A DNA stretch of 37,630 nt from an uncultured Lachnospiraceae bacterium (GCA_947565305.1 CANOFO010000018.1:1-37630), one strand, 5' to 3'. Positions 16,086 to 25,293 are shown, counted from the stretch's first letter. Numbers and translations: made by a program. Notes: generated by a model not told the origin, from the letters alone.

Positions 16086-17171
16086 ATGCAGAAAAATGAA
16101 GTGAAAAAACCAAATGAGAGTATGTTGTCGAGAATGGTTAGACATCAGATGTTTATTCCAGTGCTCGCATTAGTGATACTTGCAGTCTTTAACCTGATTG
16201 CAGATCCGGCTTTCTTTAAGATTACCGTCGGGCAGAACAGCGCAGGCAATATGGTTTTGCAGGGATTCCTGATTTCAATCCTGAATGATGGTTCAGAGCT
16301 TGCGATTCTTGCAATCGGCATGACCTTGGTTACGGCTGCTTCCGGTGGTCAGGATATCAGTGTGGGCGCTGCTGTAGCGATTGCCGGCAGTGTGCTTTTG
16401 CGTATCCTTGGCGGTGGCAATTCCCGTCCTGAGGAACTTGCAGCGCCAATTATCGTAGCTTTTCTGGTAAGCTGTGTGGTAGCAATGCTGTTTGGCGCGT
16501 TCAACGGCGTATTGGTTGCTTATTTCAAGATACAGCCGATGATTGCGACCTTGATATTGTACACGGCAGGTCGCTCTATTGCAGCGTGGATTAACAATAA
16601 CGAGCTTCCTGTTATCACAGATCCTAGCCTTGGCTATTTCGGTGGATATATTCCGGGAGTACCGATTCCTACGCCATTCTTTATCGCGGCGCTCTGTGTT
16701 GCCATCATTTTCCTGGTACTGAAGTTCACAAACCTTGGCTTATATACCCAGTCTGTTGGTATCAATGAGAATTCTGCCAAGTTAAATGGTCTGAATCCTC
16801 AGGTAATTAAAGTTATTACATATGTAATTATGGGATTGTGCGTTGCAGTTGTTGGTCTGATTAAGGTCAGCCGTATTCAAACCATTAATTATTCCACTAT
16901 TGCCAAGGATATAGAGATGGACGCCATCCTTGCAGTTGCTTTGGGCGGAAATGCGCTGAGCGGCGGTAAATTCAATATGGCGGCTTCTATCTTTGGAGCT
17001 TATGTCATTCAGTTCCTTACAAGCACACTTTACAAGTTCAAGGTATCATCTGATGCGCTTCCGGCATATAAGGCTGTTGTCGTAATTATCCTCGTTGTCA
17101 TCAGTGCGCCGACTGTAAAAGAGTGGTTTGGCAATGTGACGAAGAAGTTTAAGGTTAAGGAGGTTGCTTAG
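16086..17171 (+). CDS. Sugar ABC transporter permease 1 (YtfT-like)
   Basis: This 361-residue protein has eight to ten hydrophobic segments and the CUT2/RbsC permease hallmarks: GMTLVTAASGGQDISVGAAV near residues 78-97 and the cytoplasmic loop ALGGNALSGGKFNM around 282-295. The N-terminus of about 20 residues is hydrophilic and cytoplasmic. Its ribosome binding site (GGAGGTGAC) sits within the end of the ATPase gene, so translation is coupled. It ends one base before the second permease start. The presence of two different permeases, rather than one forming a homodimer, is the layout of the E. coli YtfT/YjfF system for furanose sugars. Confidence 0.9.
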   Translation: MQKNEVKKPNESMLSRMVRHQMFIPVLALVILAVFNLIADPAFFKITVGQNSAGNMVLQGFLISILNDGSELAILAIGMTLVTAASGGQDISVGAAVAIAGSVLLRILGGGNSRPEELAAPIIVAFLVSCVVAMLFGAFNGVLVAYFKIQPMIATLILYTAGRSIAAWINNNELPVITDPSLGYFGGYIPGVPIPTPFFIAALCVAIIFLVLKFTNLGLYTQSVGINENSAKLNGLNPQVIKVITYVIMGLCVAVVGLIKVSRIQTINYSTIAKDIEMDAILAVALGGNALSGGKFNMAASIFGAYVIQFLTSTLYKFKVSSDALPAYKAVVVIILVVISAPTVKEWFGNVTKKFKVKEVA

Positions 17172-17172
17172 T

Positions 17173-18219
17173 ATGTCAAATAATAAAACAAAAGCGTCCG
17201 GTAGTTTTGTAGATAAATTTAATAATCTTACCGACACGAATCTGCTCCTTACGATTACCGTTGTAATCTTCTTCCTGATGTATATTGGCGCTATCATCTT
17301 CCAGGGGGGAGGGTTCTTAAAGCCTCAGGGATTTTTTAACCTGTTGAATGCCAATGCTGCTTTGATTGTCCTTGCCTGTGGATTGAGTATTGTTATGATT
17401 ACCGGCGGAATCGATATCTCCGTTGGAGGCGTAACAGCATTAGTCAGCATGTGCTGCGCAGTATACCTTGACCATATGGGAGGCAATGTATTTGTGTCTG
17501 TGCTGATTGCATTGGCAGTAGGTCTTGCATTCGGTGCGTTCCAGGGGCTTCTGGTTGCATATCTTGATATCCAGCCGTTTATCGTTACCCTGGCAGGTAT
17601 GTTCTTTGCACGTGGTATGACGACGATTGTAAATACCAAGCCGTTTAACGTGGCAAATGAAGCATTCACTAAACTGAAAATGACTCGTGTCATCATACCG
17701 GGTCTGGGTTCTGCCAACAGGAAAGGCGACTATATCGATGCGTATGTAGAGATTGGCGTAATCGTGGCAATCCTTGTTGTAATCGTTCTGTTCTGTCTGC
17801 TCAGATGGACCAAGCTTGGACGTTCTTTCTATGCAGTCGGCGGAAACCGCCAGAGTGCATTGATGCTTGGTATCAATGTAAAGAGAACAAGATTCCTTTC
17901 ACATGTGCTCTGCGGGCTTTTGGCAGGAATCGGCGGATATGTATACTTCCTCCATGTAGGTTCCGGTTCCCCATCCCATGCGCTGGGAGCCGAGATGGAT
18001 GCAATAGCATCTTCCATTATCGGCGGTACCATGCTGACCGGTGGTGTTGGTAACATTGCAGGTACATTCTTCGGCGTTATGTCTCTGGGTACGATTCAGA
18101 ATATCGTATCTCAGGCAGGTCTGGGAGAAGCATGGTGGATTGGTATCACAAGAGCGCTTATGCTTTGCCTGTTCCTGGTTATCCAGAGTCTGGTTATGGT
18201 GCGTAAGAAAAAATCATAA
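17173..18219 (+). CDS. Sugar ABC transporter permease 2 (YjfF-like)
   Basis: The 348-residue protein is the second CUT2 permease. It shows the family segment IVMITGGIDISVGGVTALVS (about residues 72-91), FIVTLAGMFFARGM (137-150) and SIIGGTMLTGGVGNIAGT (near 280). ATG 17173 lies 1 nt after the previous stop and has AAGGAGG about 9 nt upstream; the in-frame TTG at 17164 would overlap the upstream gene. It should pair with the first permease to form a heterodimeric channel. A clear terminator follows at 18258, so the transport operon ends here and the GH43 genes have their own promoter. Confidence 0.9.
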   Translation: MSNNKTKASGSFVDKFNNLTDTNLLLTITVVIFFLMYIGAIIFQGGGFLKPQGFFNLLNANAALIVLACGLSIVMITGGIDISVGGVTALVSMCCAVYLDHMGGNVFVSVLIALAVGLAFGAFQGLLVAYLDIQPFIVTLAGMFFARGMTTIVNTKPFNVANEAFTKLKMTRVIIPGLGSANRKGDYIDAYVEIGVIVAILVVIVLFCLLRWTKLGRSFYAVGGNRQSALMLGINVKRTRFLSHVLCGLLAGIGGYVYFLHVGSGSPSHALGAEMDAIASSIIGGTMLTGGVGNIAGTFFGVMSLGTIQNIVSQAGLGEAWWIGITRALMLCLFLVIQSLVMVRKKKS

Positions 18220-18257
18220 TTGTTTGAAAGTAATTCTTATTAAGAGTATAAAGGGAG

Positions 18258-18292
18258 ACCCTCGGATTAGTGTCCGGGGGTTTTCTTTTTTT
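18258..18292 (+). terminator. Rho-independent terminator of the transporter operon
   Basis: ACCCTCGGA (18258-18266) and TCCGGGGGT (18273-18281) pair over 9 bp with one G-T pair and a 6-nt loop, followed by TTTCTTTTTTT. Confidence 0.9.
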
Positions 18293-18309
18293 AATTTCCC
18301 AAAGAATAT

Positions 18310-18341
18310 TTGTTGCTTTTTGCAGAGAAATTTTGTACAAT
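18310..18341 (+). promoter_or_regulatory. Promoter of the large GH43 operon with shared 19-nt box
   Basis: -35 TTGCTT (18313-18318), 17-nt spacer and -10 TACAAT (18336-18341). The segment 18310-18328 matches the endo-arabinanase promoter in 17 of 19 positions and at the same distance from the -10. A small palindrome TTGTACAA overlaps the -10 and resembles the core of Bacillus AraR operators. Confidence 0.6.
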
Positions 18342-18355
18342 AATAATATCTTTTG

Positions 18356-18368
18356 TGCAAATTTTGCA
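18356..18368 (+). promoter_or_regulatory. Palindrome just after the predicted transcript start, candidate operator
   Basis: TGCAA-ATT-TTGCA is a perfect 5-bp inverted repeat about 8 nt after the predicted transcript start and 33 nt before the GH43 start codon. Its position fits repression of initiation or early elongation. The bound protein is not known; AraR is a candidate only by context. Confidence 0.35.
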
Positions 18369-18400
18369 TGTGAGAATTTATAAAGAAGGAGGAGGATGCG

Positions 18401-21400
18401 ATGAAACTATGGAAACGATGTCTGGCAGTGATGTTAAGCTTTGTTATGGCTGCAGCCATGCTGCCTTTATCTTCCGCAGAGATGGCAAAAGCAGCAGAGC
18501 CTGGCAGTCTGCTTGCAGAGTACAAGTTTGAGGACGGCGATATCGCAGACAAGACGATTACCGATGCAAGTGGGAACGGCTATGATGCGAGCCTGGAAGG
18601 AACAGGGGCTGCGATTGCCAATGGAGTGCTGACGCTACCGGGCGGTGCGGCAGGTTCTTCAGCGGCTTATGTGTCGATTCCCGGAAGGTTGTTTGAAAAC
18701 AGAGATACTCTGACAATCTCAGCATGGCTGAAGAATGATACCGGCAAGGGTGATTATTCGGCTATGTATTTTGGTACGACTACCAAACATTTGGGTGGGG
18801 GCACTTCAGATATGCCGCTGCATTACTGGATTTTAAACCCCATGAATCCCAGTGAGTATTTTAAGAGTGTATGGACCAATGGTGATAATGCCAGCACCCC
18901 ATACAGTACGGAAACACCTGTCTCCAGTACGAAGACCAGTGCGGATTGGGGACTGTACACAACAGTAATTACGCCGGATAGAATCATTGGCTATTACAAT
19001 GGCGTGGAGGTGTGCAATAACAGTAAGAGCAAGACGACGACTGATTTTGGCACAGGATTGGTTGCCTGTATTGGGCGTTCTGCCTACAATGATAAGTTCT
19101 ACAAGGGCGGCGTCTATGGTGTTCGCGTCTATGGTCAGGCACTTACACAGACGGAAATATGGCAGGAATATTATGACGATATGCCGCCGTCATTGGATCA
19201 GGATACCATAATCAATGCCGCAATTGCAGAAGTTAAGAATTCACTGGTATTAGATAATCCGGTGACAAAGAATTTGTCGCTTCCGACAGAGGGCGCGAAA
19301 GGAGCGGTTATTAGCTGGGAGAGCACTAACCCCAATGTGATTTCTACGGATGGCAAGGTGACTATCCCTACAGACGCAGATGCCGGTGTGACCTTGACGG
19401 CAACGATTTCTGTGGGCGGCAAAACAGACACGAAGACATTTGACCTGACGGTTCCGGCAGTATCTATGCAGGAACAGTTCAATAACTGGGTAAAGGATTT
19501 TAGCATTGGCACATTCTTTGTGTCAGCAGATTTGGAACTTCCGGCTACGCTTGGAGCCAATACAAGCATCAGCTGGACCAGCAGCAATGTGAATGCCATG
19601 GAAATTGTGGCAGAAAACGGCAAAATTGTCGGCAAAGTGAAGCGTTCTGGTCAGAATGCGGATGTACGCCTTACTTTGGCAGCAAATGTTACATATCAGA
19701 ATGGCGGTGATAATTTCAGCGCACAGAAAAGCTTCGATATCATAGTGCGTGGGGAAGCGGACTATGCTTACCTGATGTCATATACAAACACCAAGGAGAA
19801 TGCTGCGCTTGGGAATAGTCTGCATCTGGCTTACAGTGTGGATGGCACAGAGTATACGGCGCTGAATTCCAATACCGGCATCTGTTTTGCCAATAATTGG
19901 GGCGGAGGCAAGGCCTCTAATCCCAATGGCTTGCAGGGAATGTATATTTTCCGCAAGGCAGATGGGACTTACGGCATGGTGGCTAAGAATACCTCCGTGC
20001 AGAAGTATATCTATGTTTTTGATTCCGTGGATTTGATTAACTTTACGAATGAGAGGAAGCTGGAACTTGGCTATGATGTATCCGGTGATTTGCAGGTAAG
20101 CCCGGTATCGGAACAGGGGGCAGTTTCCTATCAGATTTTCTGGAAGAGCGGAAATAAGAAGTTTCGGGCAGTTACTGCTGATTTTGCAACAGCCACGGAT
20201 GTGCAGGAAACAGATTATGAGAAAGAGTCATTAGCTGACGGCTGTAAGCTGCCGGAAGGCGCTTCCGTGGGCAATGTACTGCGTATTGGCAAGAGTGAGT
20301 ATGACCGGGTGGTCGGCAAACTGGATGTGGTGAGGAATACCGGAGTTCAGTCGCCGCAGATAGAGGTGAAGCTGGGCGAGACAGCAAATGTAGCTTCGCT
20401 GCTTCCTGAGACTGTCAAGACGGATTACAGCGATGGAAGCGTAAAGGACATGAAAGTCGTATGGAATCAGCAGGATATTGCTGGGACAGATTTATCGAAG
20501 GTGGGAACTTATCAGGTGAAAGGGACCGTACAGCAGACGCAGTATGCGAACCCATTTATCCAGCAGCGTGCAGACCCCTGTATCTTAAAGGGCAATGACG
20601 GTTATTATTACTTCACGGCATCCTATCCAATGTGCGGTGGCAGTGATAAAAATGGTTATGACAAGATTGTGCTCAGGCAATCCGAGACGATTGAGGGACT
20701 TGCAGAGGCGGAGGAAATCACCATCTGGGACTGCGACGATGATTCTAGTAATGAGTACCGTTATATCTGGGCGCCGGAAATACGTTTGGTGGATGGCCAG
20801 TACTATGTATTCTATACGTCCAGTATTGAAAGCAGCAGTCCATGGGGCATCCGCCCACATGTGCTGAAATGCATGGATGCAGACGATATCATGAATCCCG
20901 CAAGCTGGCAGGCAATGGGCCTCATGCAGGCAAACAGTGGGGATGCACAGGCATTTACTGCATTTTCCTTAGATATGACAGTGTTTGAAAACCAGGGGCG
21001 CTGGTATGTTATCTGGCCGCAGTCCAATGATTATTCCTCTCTGTTCATTGCCGAGATTAATAAGGAGGAGCCTTGGAAATGTATTTCTGACAGTGTGAAG
21101 ATTTCTATTCCAGAGTACAGCTGGGAACGTCAGGTAGAGAATGTCAACGAAGGACCTTCGGTGATTAAGAATAATGGTAAAATTTATGTGGCATTTTCGG
21201 CGGCGGGAACCGGACCGGAGTATTGCGTGGGCTTATTGTCTATTGACGAAGATGCAGATATGTTGGATGCAGCTTCCTGGAAGAAGCAAGGCTATCCGGT
21301 ACTGACCTCTGCGGATGTGCCGGGCGAATACGGACCAGGACATAATTCCTTTACGGTTGATGAGGACGGCAATGATATCTTTGTCTATCATGCGAGAGGA

Positions 21401-22345
21401 CAGCAGTGTTATGACAAGCAATGTCAGTGGGCAAGTGCGGGTTCTCTCTATGACCCATGCCGTGACGCAAGGCTGAAACGTGTACACTGGGCAGCGGACG
21501 GTACGCCAATCCTTAAGATGAGCTATGCAGAGGAACTTGCCGAGGAGAATAAGACAGTAACGGCAACGATTAATGTGCGCATACCGGTCAGCGGAGTAAC
21601 CTTGAATAAGACGAGTCTCAATCTGACAATTGGAGGAAGCGAGACCTTAACGGCTACGGTATTGCCTACGAATGCAAGCGATAAGACCGTGACATGGCAG
21701 TCTGCGAACCCCGGGATTGCAACCGTTGCAAATGGCAAGGTGACGGCTGTGGCAGCTGGCACAACGACGATTACGGTAACTGCGGCTGATGGTAAGACAG
21801 CGAACTGTACCGTTACGGTGAAAGCAGCAGGCACAAATACGGATACAGTCAGAGTGAACGGGATAACATTGAGCAAGAAGAAACTGACGCTGGGCGCAGG
21901 AGAGAAGTTCACTCTGAAAGCTACAGTTAAGCCTAATAACGCTGCGAATAAAACGGTTCAATGGACAACAAGCAATAAGAAAGCTGCAACGGTCAATAAA
22001 GGCAAGGTTGTTACGAATGGGAAGATAAAGAAGGCAACTAAAGTTACCATCACAGCTACGGCAGATGGCAAGAAAGCAACCTGTACTATAACTGTGAAAG
22101 CGGCACCGAAGAAGGTAACATTAAATGCCAAGAAGAAGACCTTAAAGAAAGGTAAGACCTTCCAAATCAAGGCGAAGCTGCCGAAAAATACGGCAAGCAA
22201 CGCTATCAAATATAAGAGCAGCAATAAGAAGGTGGCGACTGTAAGTACGAAAGGCAAAGTTAAGGCAGTAAAGAAGGGCAAGGCAACGATTACGGTGACC
22301 ACATTCAACAAGAAAAGCGCTAAAATTAAAATCACAGTCAAATAA
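18401..22345 (+). CDS. Very large secreted GH43 arabinosidase-like enzyme with LamG and Ig domains
   Basis: The 1314-residue protein has a signal peptide (about 1-33, AEMAKAAEP). In order there follow a LamG/concanavalin-like domain (36-250), two Ig-like domains (263-450), a beta-rich module of no known family (454-640), a Big_4-like domain (650-710), a GH43 catalytic domain (about 720-1040) and three Big_2 domains (1061-1314), the last very lysine-rich. Candidate catalytic residues are Asp725 in RADPCIL, Asp858 in SLDMTVF and Glu917 in NEGPSV; GPGHNSFTVD supplies the conserved His. The GH43 assignment is firm; alpha-L-arabinofuranosidase is the likely activity by context. No LPXTG, SLH or transmembrane anchor is present. 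AAGGAGGAGG precedes the ATG. A paralogue follows after 40 nt. Confidence 0.83.
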   Translation: MKLWKRCLAVMLSFVMAAAMLPLSSAEMAKAAEPGSLLAEYKFEDGDIADKTITDASGNGYDASLEGTGAAIANGVLTLPGGAAGSSAAYVSIPGRLFENRDTLTISAWLKNDTGKGDYSAMYFGTTTKHLGGGTSDMPLHYWILNPMNPSEYFKSVWTNGDNASTPYSTETPVSSTKTSADWGLYTTVITPDRIIGYYNGVEVCNNSKSKTTTDFGTGLVACIGRSAYNDKFYKGGVYGVRVYGQALTQTEIWQEYYDDMPPSLDQDTIINAAIAEVKNSLVLDNPVTKNLSLPTEGAKGAVISWESTNPNVISTDGKVTIPTDADAGVTLTATISVGGKTDTKTFDLTVPAVSMQEQFNNWVKDFSIGTFFVSADLELPATLGANTSISWTSSNVNAMEIVAENGKIVGKVKRSGQNADVRLTLAANVTYQNGGDNFSAQKSFDIIVRGEADYAYLMSYTNTKENAALGNSLHLAYSVDGTEYTALNSNTGICFANNWGGGKASNPNGLQGMYIFRKADGTYGMVAKNTSVQKYIYVFDSVDLINFTNERKLELGYDVSGDLQVSPVSEQGAVSYQIFWKSGNKKFRAVTADFATATDVQETDYEKESLADGCKLPEGASVGNVLRIGKSEYDRVVGKLDVVRNTGVQSPQIEVKLGETANVASLLPETVKTDYSDGSVKDMKVVWNQQDIAGTDLSKVGTYQVKGTVQQTQYANPFIQQRADPCILKGNDGYYYFTASYPMCGGSDKNGYDKIVLRQSETIEGLAEAEEITIWDCDDDSSNEYRYIWAPEIRLVDGQYYVFYTSSIESSSPWGIRPHVLKCMDADDIMNPASWQAMGLMQANSGDAQAFTAFSLDMTVFENQGRWYVIWPQSNDYSSLFIAEINKEEPWKCISDSVKISIPEYSWERQVENVNEGPSVIKNNGKIYVAFSAAGTGPEYCVGLLSIDEDADMLDAASWKKQGYPVLTSADVPGEYGPGHNSFTVDEDGNDIFVYHARGQQCYDKQCQWASAGSLYDPCRDARLKRVHWAADGTPILKMSYAEELAEENKTVTATINVRIPVSGVTLNKTSLNLTIGGSETLTATVLPTNASDKTVTWQSANPGIATVANGKVTAVAAGTTTITVTAADGKTANCTVTVKAAGTNTDTVRVNGITLSKKKLTLGAGEKFTLKATVKPNNAANKTVQWTTSNKKAATVNKGKVVTNGKIKKATKVTITATADGKKATCTITVKAAPKKVTLNAKKKTLKKGKTFQIKAKLPKNTASNAIKYKSSNKKVATVSTKGKVKAVKKGKATITVTTFNKKSAKIKITVK

Positions 22346-22385
22346 ATTAATCATGTGAATGGAAAGGTGAAAAAGGAGGAACAGA

Positions 22386-25217
22386 ATGAGGAAAAAACAA
22401 CTATTGAAAACAGGCATTTCTATGCTACTGGCATCGGTTATGGTGTTTACATCCGTGCCGGTGACCAGCCAGGCAGCGGAAGCAGGCCAGGTATCTGCTC
22501 CGGCTGTGGCGGAGGCACAGGCTGATGGTACGGAATTGGTGGAGAGCCTGGAGCCAGGAAAGTATTATCTGACCGTGTATTCCAAGACAACACCATCTTA
22601 TGCAAAAGAAAATACGGCAGAGGGAAGGGGAACAAATCTTGACCAGGAAGCGCAGAGCGTGTATATGGCAGTCAGCAAGGATGGGCAGAATTTTGAAGTA
22701 CTGAACAGCGGCGGCGGTGTCATTTTTTCTAAAAATATCAATGGTACGCTGCGGGTTACAAATCCCAAGGTATTTAAGGACGCTGCCGGTAAATTTACGG
22801 TAGTAGCGCCGGATTCCAATGCTTCTAAAGGCATCCATGTATTTACTTCTGAGGATGGCGTTCGCTATTACGATGATGAGCTGGTAGAATCTACAGAGCT
22901 TGATGCAGCAACCTTGAATAAGGAAAAATTTACCTTAATGCTTAATGGGGAGAATATTTTAGAATCAGACGCAACGATTACCTTGGGCAATGCCCTTGAA
23001 TTGACAGAGGGAGAGTACAAACATATCGTTGACAAATTAGGAACGGTTGTCAATACAGGACTGGAGCCATTGCAGGATCTGTCTGTTGCGCCGACCGCCC
23101 AGGTAACAGAGGCTACGCTGGCAGCAAACTACCCAAGTGTCAATGCTACTTACACGGACGGTTCTACGCAGAAGTTTAACATTGACTGGACGAATGCCCT
23201 CCAGGGCGTTGATTTGACGAAGCCGGGAACTTATACTGTAAACGGTAAAGTTATTCAGACCAAATATCTCAATAATTTGAAGGAACTGAATAACAGTAAG
23301 CTTCCGGAAGATGATCCGGAAAATGCGGGCGGTGAGGAATTCCCAGATAATTATGATCCTGAGGAGGGAACAGTTTATTACGATGAGACAAAATTTATCG
23401 AGGGAATGGCCGACCCATTTATTTACTGGGATGAAGAGAGTGGGTATTACTATATGACTTCTTCCTATTTTCCGGAGGATAGTGATGCCATGGATGGTGA
23501 GAAACCACAACAATATGACCGTGTAGTATTGCGGCGTGGAAGGACACTGGAAGAACTCCAGACCAGAGCGAACCAGGTGACTATCTGGAAAGCGGGCAAT
23601 CAGGGATATATTGATAATGGCAATGAGGTAGCATCGGGATACCGTTATATCTGGGCGCCGGAAATCCACCGTGTTGGTGATTGGTGGGTAGTCTATTTTA
23701 CAGAGAGCCATAAAGAGAACGATGCATTCAATATCTACAGTCATGCGCTTGTGCTTGAAGGAAGTTTGGATCCCTATGAGACGGCGTTGGAATTCTCGCA
23801 AGATGATTCTGACTGGACAGATTATAAAATGTGCAAAGACGATAGCCTTGGTGCGGATGTGGTGGATCCGTTTAGTTATGCATTCTGCCTTGATATGACC
23901 TATTTCAAGGATGCAGTGAACAATAAAGCTTATGTAATCTGGGCAGGAAAGCCAACCGCAGCATATCAGGGAGGTAATACGGATTTATTCATCGCCACAG
24001 TCAATGAGGATGAGCCTTGGAAGATTACGTCCGCGGCAACCCGCGTGACATACTCTGATTATGGCTGGGAACGTATCGTTTACTGTGTAAATGAAGGTCC
24101 AACGGTACTGCAGCGTGACGGCAATATCTACATGTGCTATTCTGCAGCCGGCACGGGTTCCGAATATTCTATCGGTATGTGTAAAGCAAAGGCAGGTACT
24201 GACTTGCTTGATTTAGAGAATTGGACAAAGAGCCCATACCCATTATTGGCGTCTCGTGATGTCAACGGCGAAGAGGGACCGGGGCATAATTCCTTTACGG
24301 TTGATAAGGATGGAAATGCTATTTTCGTATACCATGCAAGACCGACTTCGCACAACTATCAAGCCTGTGGTAAGTATAATGGGAATCCTCTGAATGACCC
24401 TTGCCGCCATGCACGTCTGAAACGTGTACACTGGGCAGCGGACGGCGAGCCGATTCTGAAGATGACATATGAAAATGAGTTGAAAGACGAATTTAAGACG
24501 GTTTCTTTGAAGATTAATGTTAAAAATCCTGAGGTGCCACAGGAGAGCAGCATCACCCTGGACCAGACAGCGATTGGCATCGAAGCCGGCAAGAGCGCTA
24601 CTTTGAAGGCAACAGCTGTTCCCAATGCAGCGGTAACCTGGACAACAAGCGATGACAAAGTTGCCACCGTTAACAATGGCGTTGTAGCTGCCAAGAAAGC
24701 CGGGACTGCGACCATTACAGCGACAGCAAATGGCAAGTCAGCAACCTGTAAGGTGACGGTTGTCAGCCTGGATAAGAAGAAACTGACGCTTGGCGTGGGA
24801 GAGAAAGTGACGCTTAAGGTCAGCGGAACGAACAATGTTTCCTGGAGCAGCAGCAGTAAGAATGCCACAGTCAGCAAGGGCAAGATTACGGCGAAGAAGA
24901 AAGGCAAAGCAACCATTACGGCTAATGCAGAGGGCGTGGAACTCAAATGTACCGTGACCGTCAAAGCAGCGCCTAAGAAACTTATCTTAAAGAGCAAGAA
25001 GAAAGTGACTATCAAGAAGAACAAGACTACGAAGATTAAAGTAAATCTGCCGAAGAATACAGCCGGCACCTTGAAATACACGAGCAGCAAGAAAAAAGTT
25101 GCAACGGTAGATTCCAAAGGCGTAGTAAAGGGCAAGAAGAAAGGTACGGCGAAGATTACCGTGACGGCAGTGAACAACAAGAAAGCAAAAGTGGTTGTGA
25201 CCGTAACTGTGAAATAA
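22386..25217 (+). CDS. Secreted GH43 arabinosidase-like enzyme with Big_2 tail (paralogue of the preceding gene)
   Basis: The 943-residue protein has a signal peptide (about 1-31, ending SQAAEA). An N-terminal module (about 50-215) resembles the unassigned module of its neighbour, and a Big_4-like domain (225-300), a GH43 propeller (335-700) and three Big_2/lysine-rich domains (715-943) follow. Candidate catalytic residues are Asp343 in MADPFIY, Asp503 in CLDMTYF and Glu570 in NEGPTVL. Its catalytic core shares RYIWAPEI, GPGHNSFTVD and ARLKRVHWAADG with the preceding protein, including an almost exact stretch of about 30 nt, so the pair arose by duplication. It lacks the N-terminal LamG and Ig pair. 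AAAGGAGGAA precedes the ATG; both genes are surely one operon, ended by the terminator at 25313. Confidence 0.83.
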   Translation: MRKKQLLKTGISMLLASVMVFTSVPVTSQAAEAGQVSAPAVAEAQADGTELVESLEPGKYYLTVYSKTTPSYAKENTAEGRGTNLDQEAQSVYMAVSKDGQNFEVLNSGGGVIFSKNINGTLRVTNPKVFKDAAGKFTVVAPDSNASKGIHVFTSEDGVRYYDDELVESTELDAATLNKEKFTLMLNGENILESDATITLGNALELTEGEYKHIVDKLGTVVNTGLEPLQDLSVAPTAQVTEATLAANYPSVNATYTDGSTQKFNIDWTNALQGVDLTKPGTYTVNGKVIQTKYLNNLKELNNSKLPEDDPENAGGEEFPDNYDPEEGTVYYDETKFIEGMADPFIYWDEESGYYYMTSSYFPEDSDAMDGEKPQQYDRVVLRRGRTLEELQTRANQVTIWKAGNQGYIDNGNEVASGYRYIWAPEIHRVGDWWVVYFTESHKENDAFNIYSHALVLEGSLDPYETALEFSQDDSDWTDYKMCKDDSLGADVVDPFSYAFCLDMTYFKDAVNNKAYVIWAGKPTAAYQGGNTDLFIATVNEDEPWKITSAATRVTYSDYGWERIVYCVNEGPTVLQRDGNIYMCYSAAGTGSEYSIGMCKAKAGTDLLDLENWTKSPYPLLASRDVNGEEGPGHNSFTVDKDGNAIFVYHARPTSHNYQACGKYNGNPLNDPCRHARLKRVHWAADGEPILKMTYENELKDEFKTVSLKINVKNPEVPQESSITLDQTAIGIEAGKSATLKATAVPNAAVTWTTSDDKVATVNNGVVAAKKAGTATITATANGKSATCKVTVVSLDKKKLTLGVGEKVTLKVSGTNNVSWSSSSKNATVSKGKITAKKKGKATITANAEGVELKCTVTVKAAPKKLILKSKKKVTIKKNKTTKIKVNLPKNTAGTLKYTSSKKKVATVDSKGVVKGKKKGTAKITVTAVNNKKAKVVVTVTVK

Positions 25218-25236
25218 TCATTTATTCTCGCGAGCA

Positions 25237-25293
25237 ATGCACCCATAGGGCACTTAGGAAAATGGCCATGCTAAGTTCCCTGTGGGTATGCAT
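25237..25293 (+). other. Long imperfect hairpin after the GH43 operon
   Basis: The arm at 25237-25257 (ATGCACCCATAGGGCACTTAG) pairs with 25271-25293 with one 2-nt bulge and one mismatch. No T tract follows. It may stabilise the 3' end of the long GH43 message; a real terminator lies 20 nt further on. Confidence 0.6.

Noticed and set aside
24359-25246. 295-codon minus-strand frame rich in Val, Leu, Phe and Thr, looking like a membrane protein
   Set aside because: It is the antisense of the lysine- and threonine-rich Big_2 tail; the reverse of AAG/AAA and ACC/ACG codons gives hydrophobic runs. The same applies to 21958-22341 and 5457-5804.
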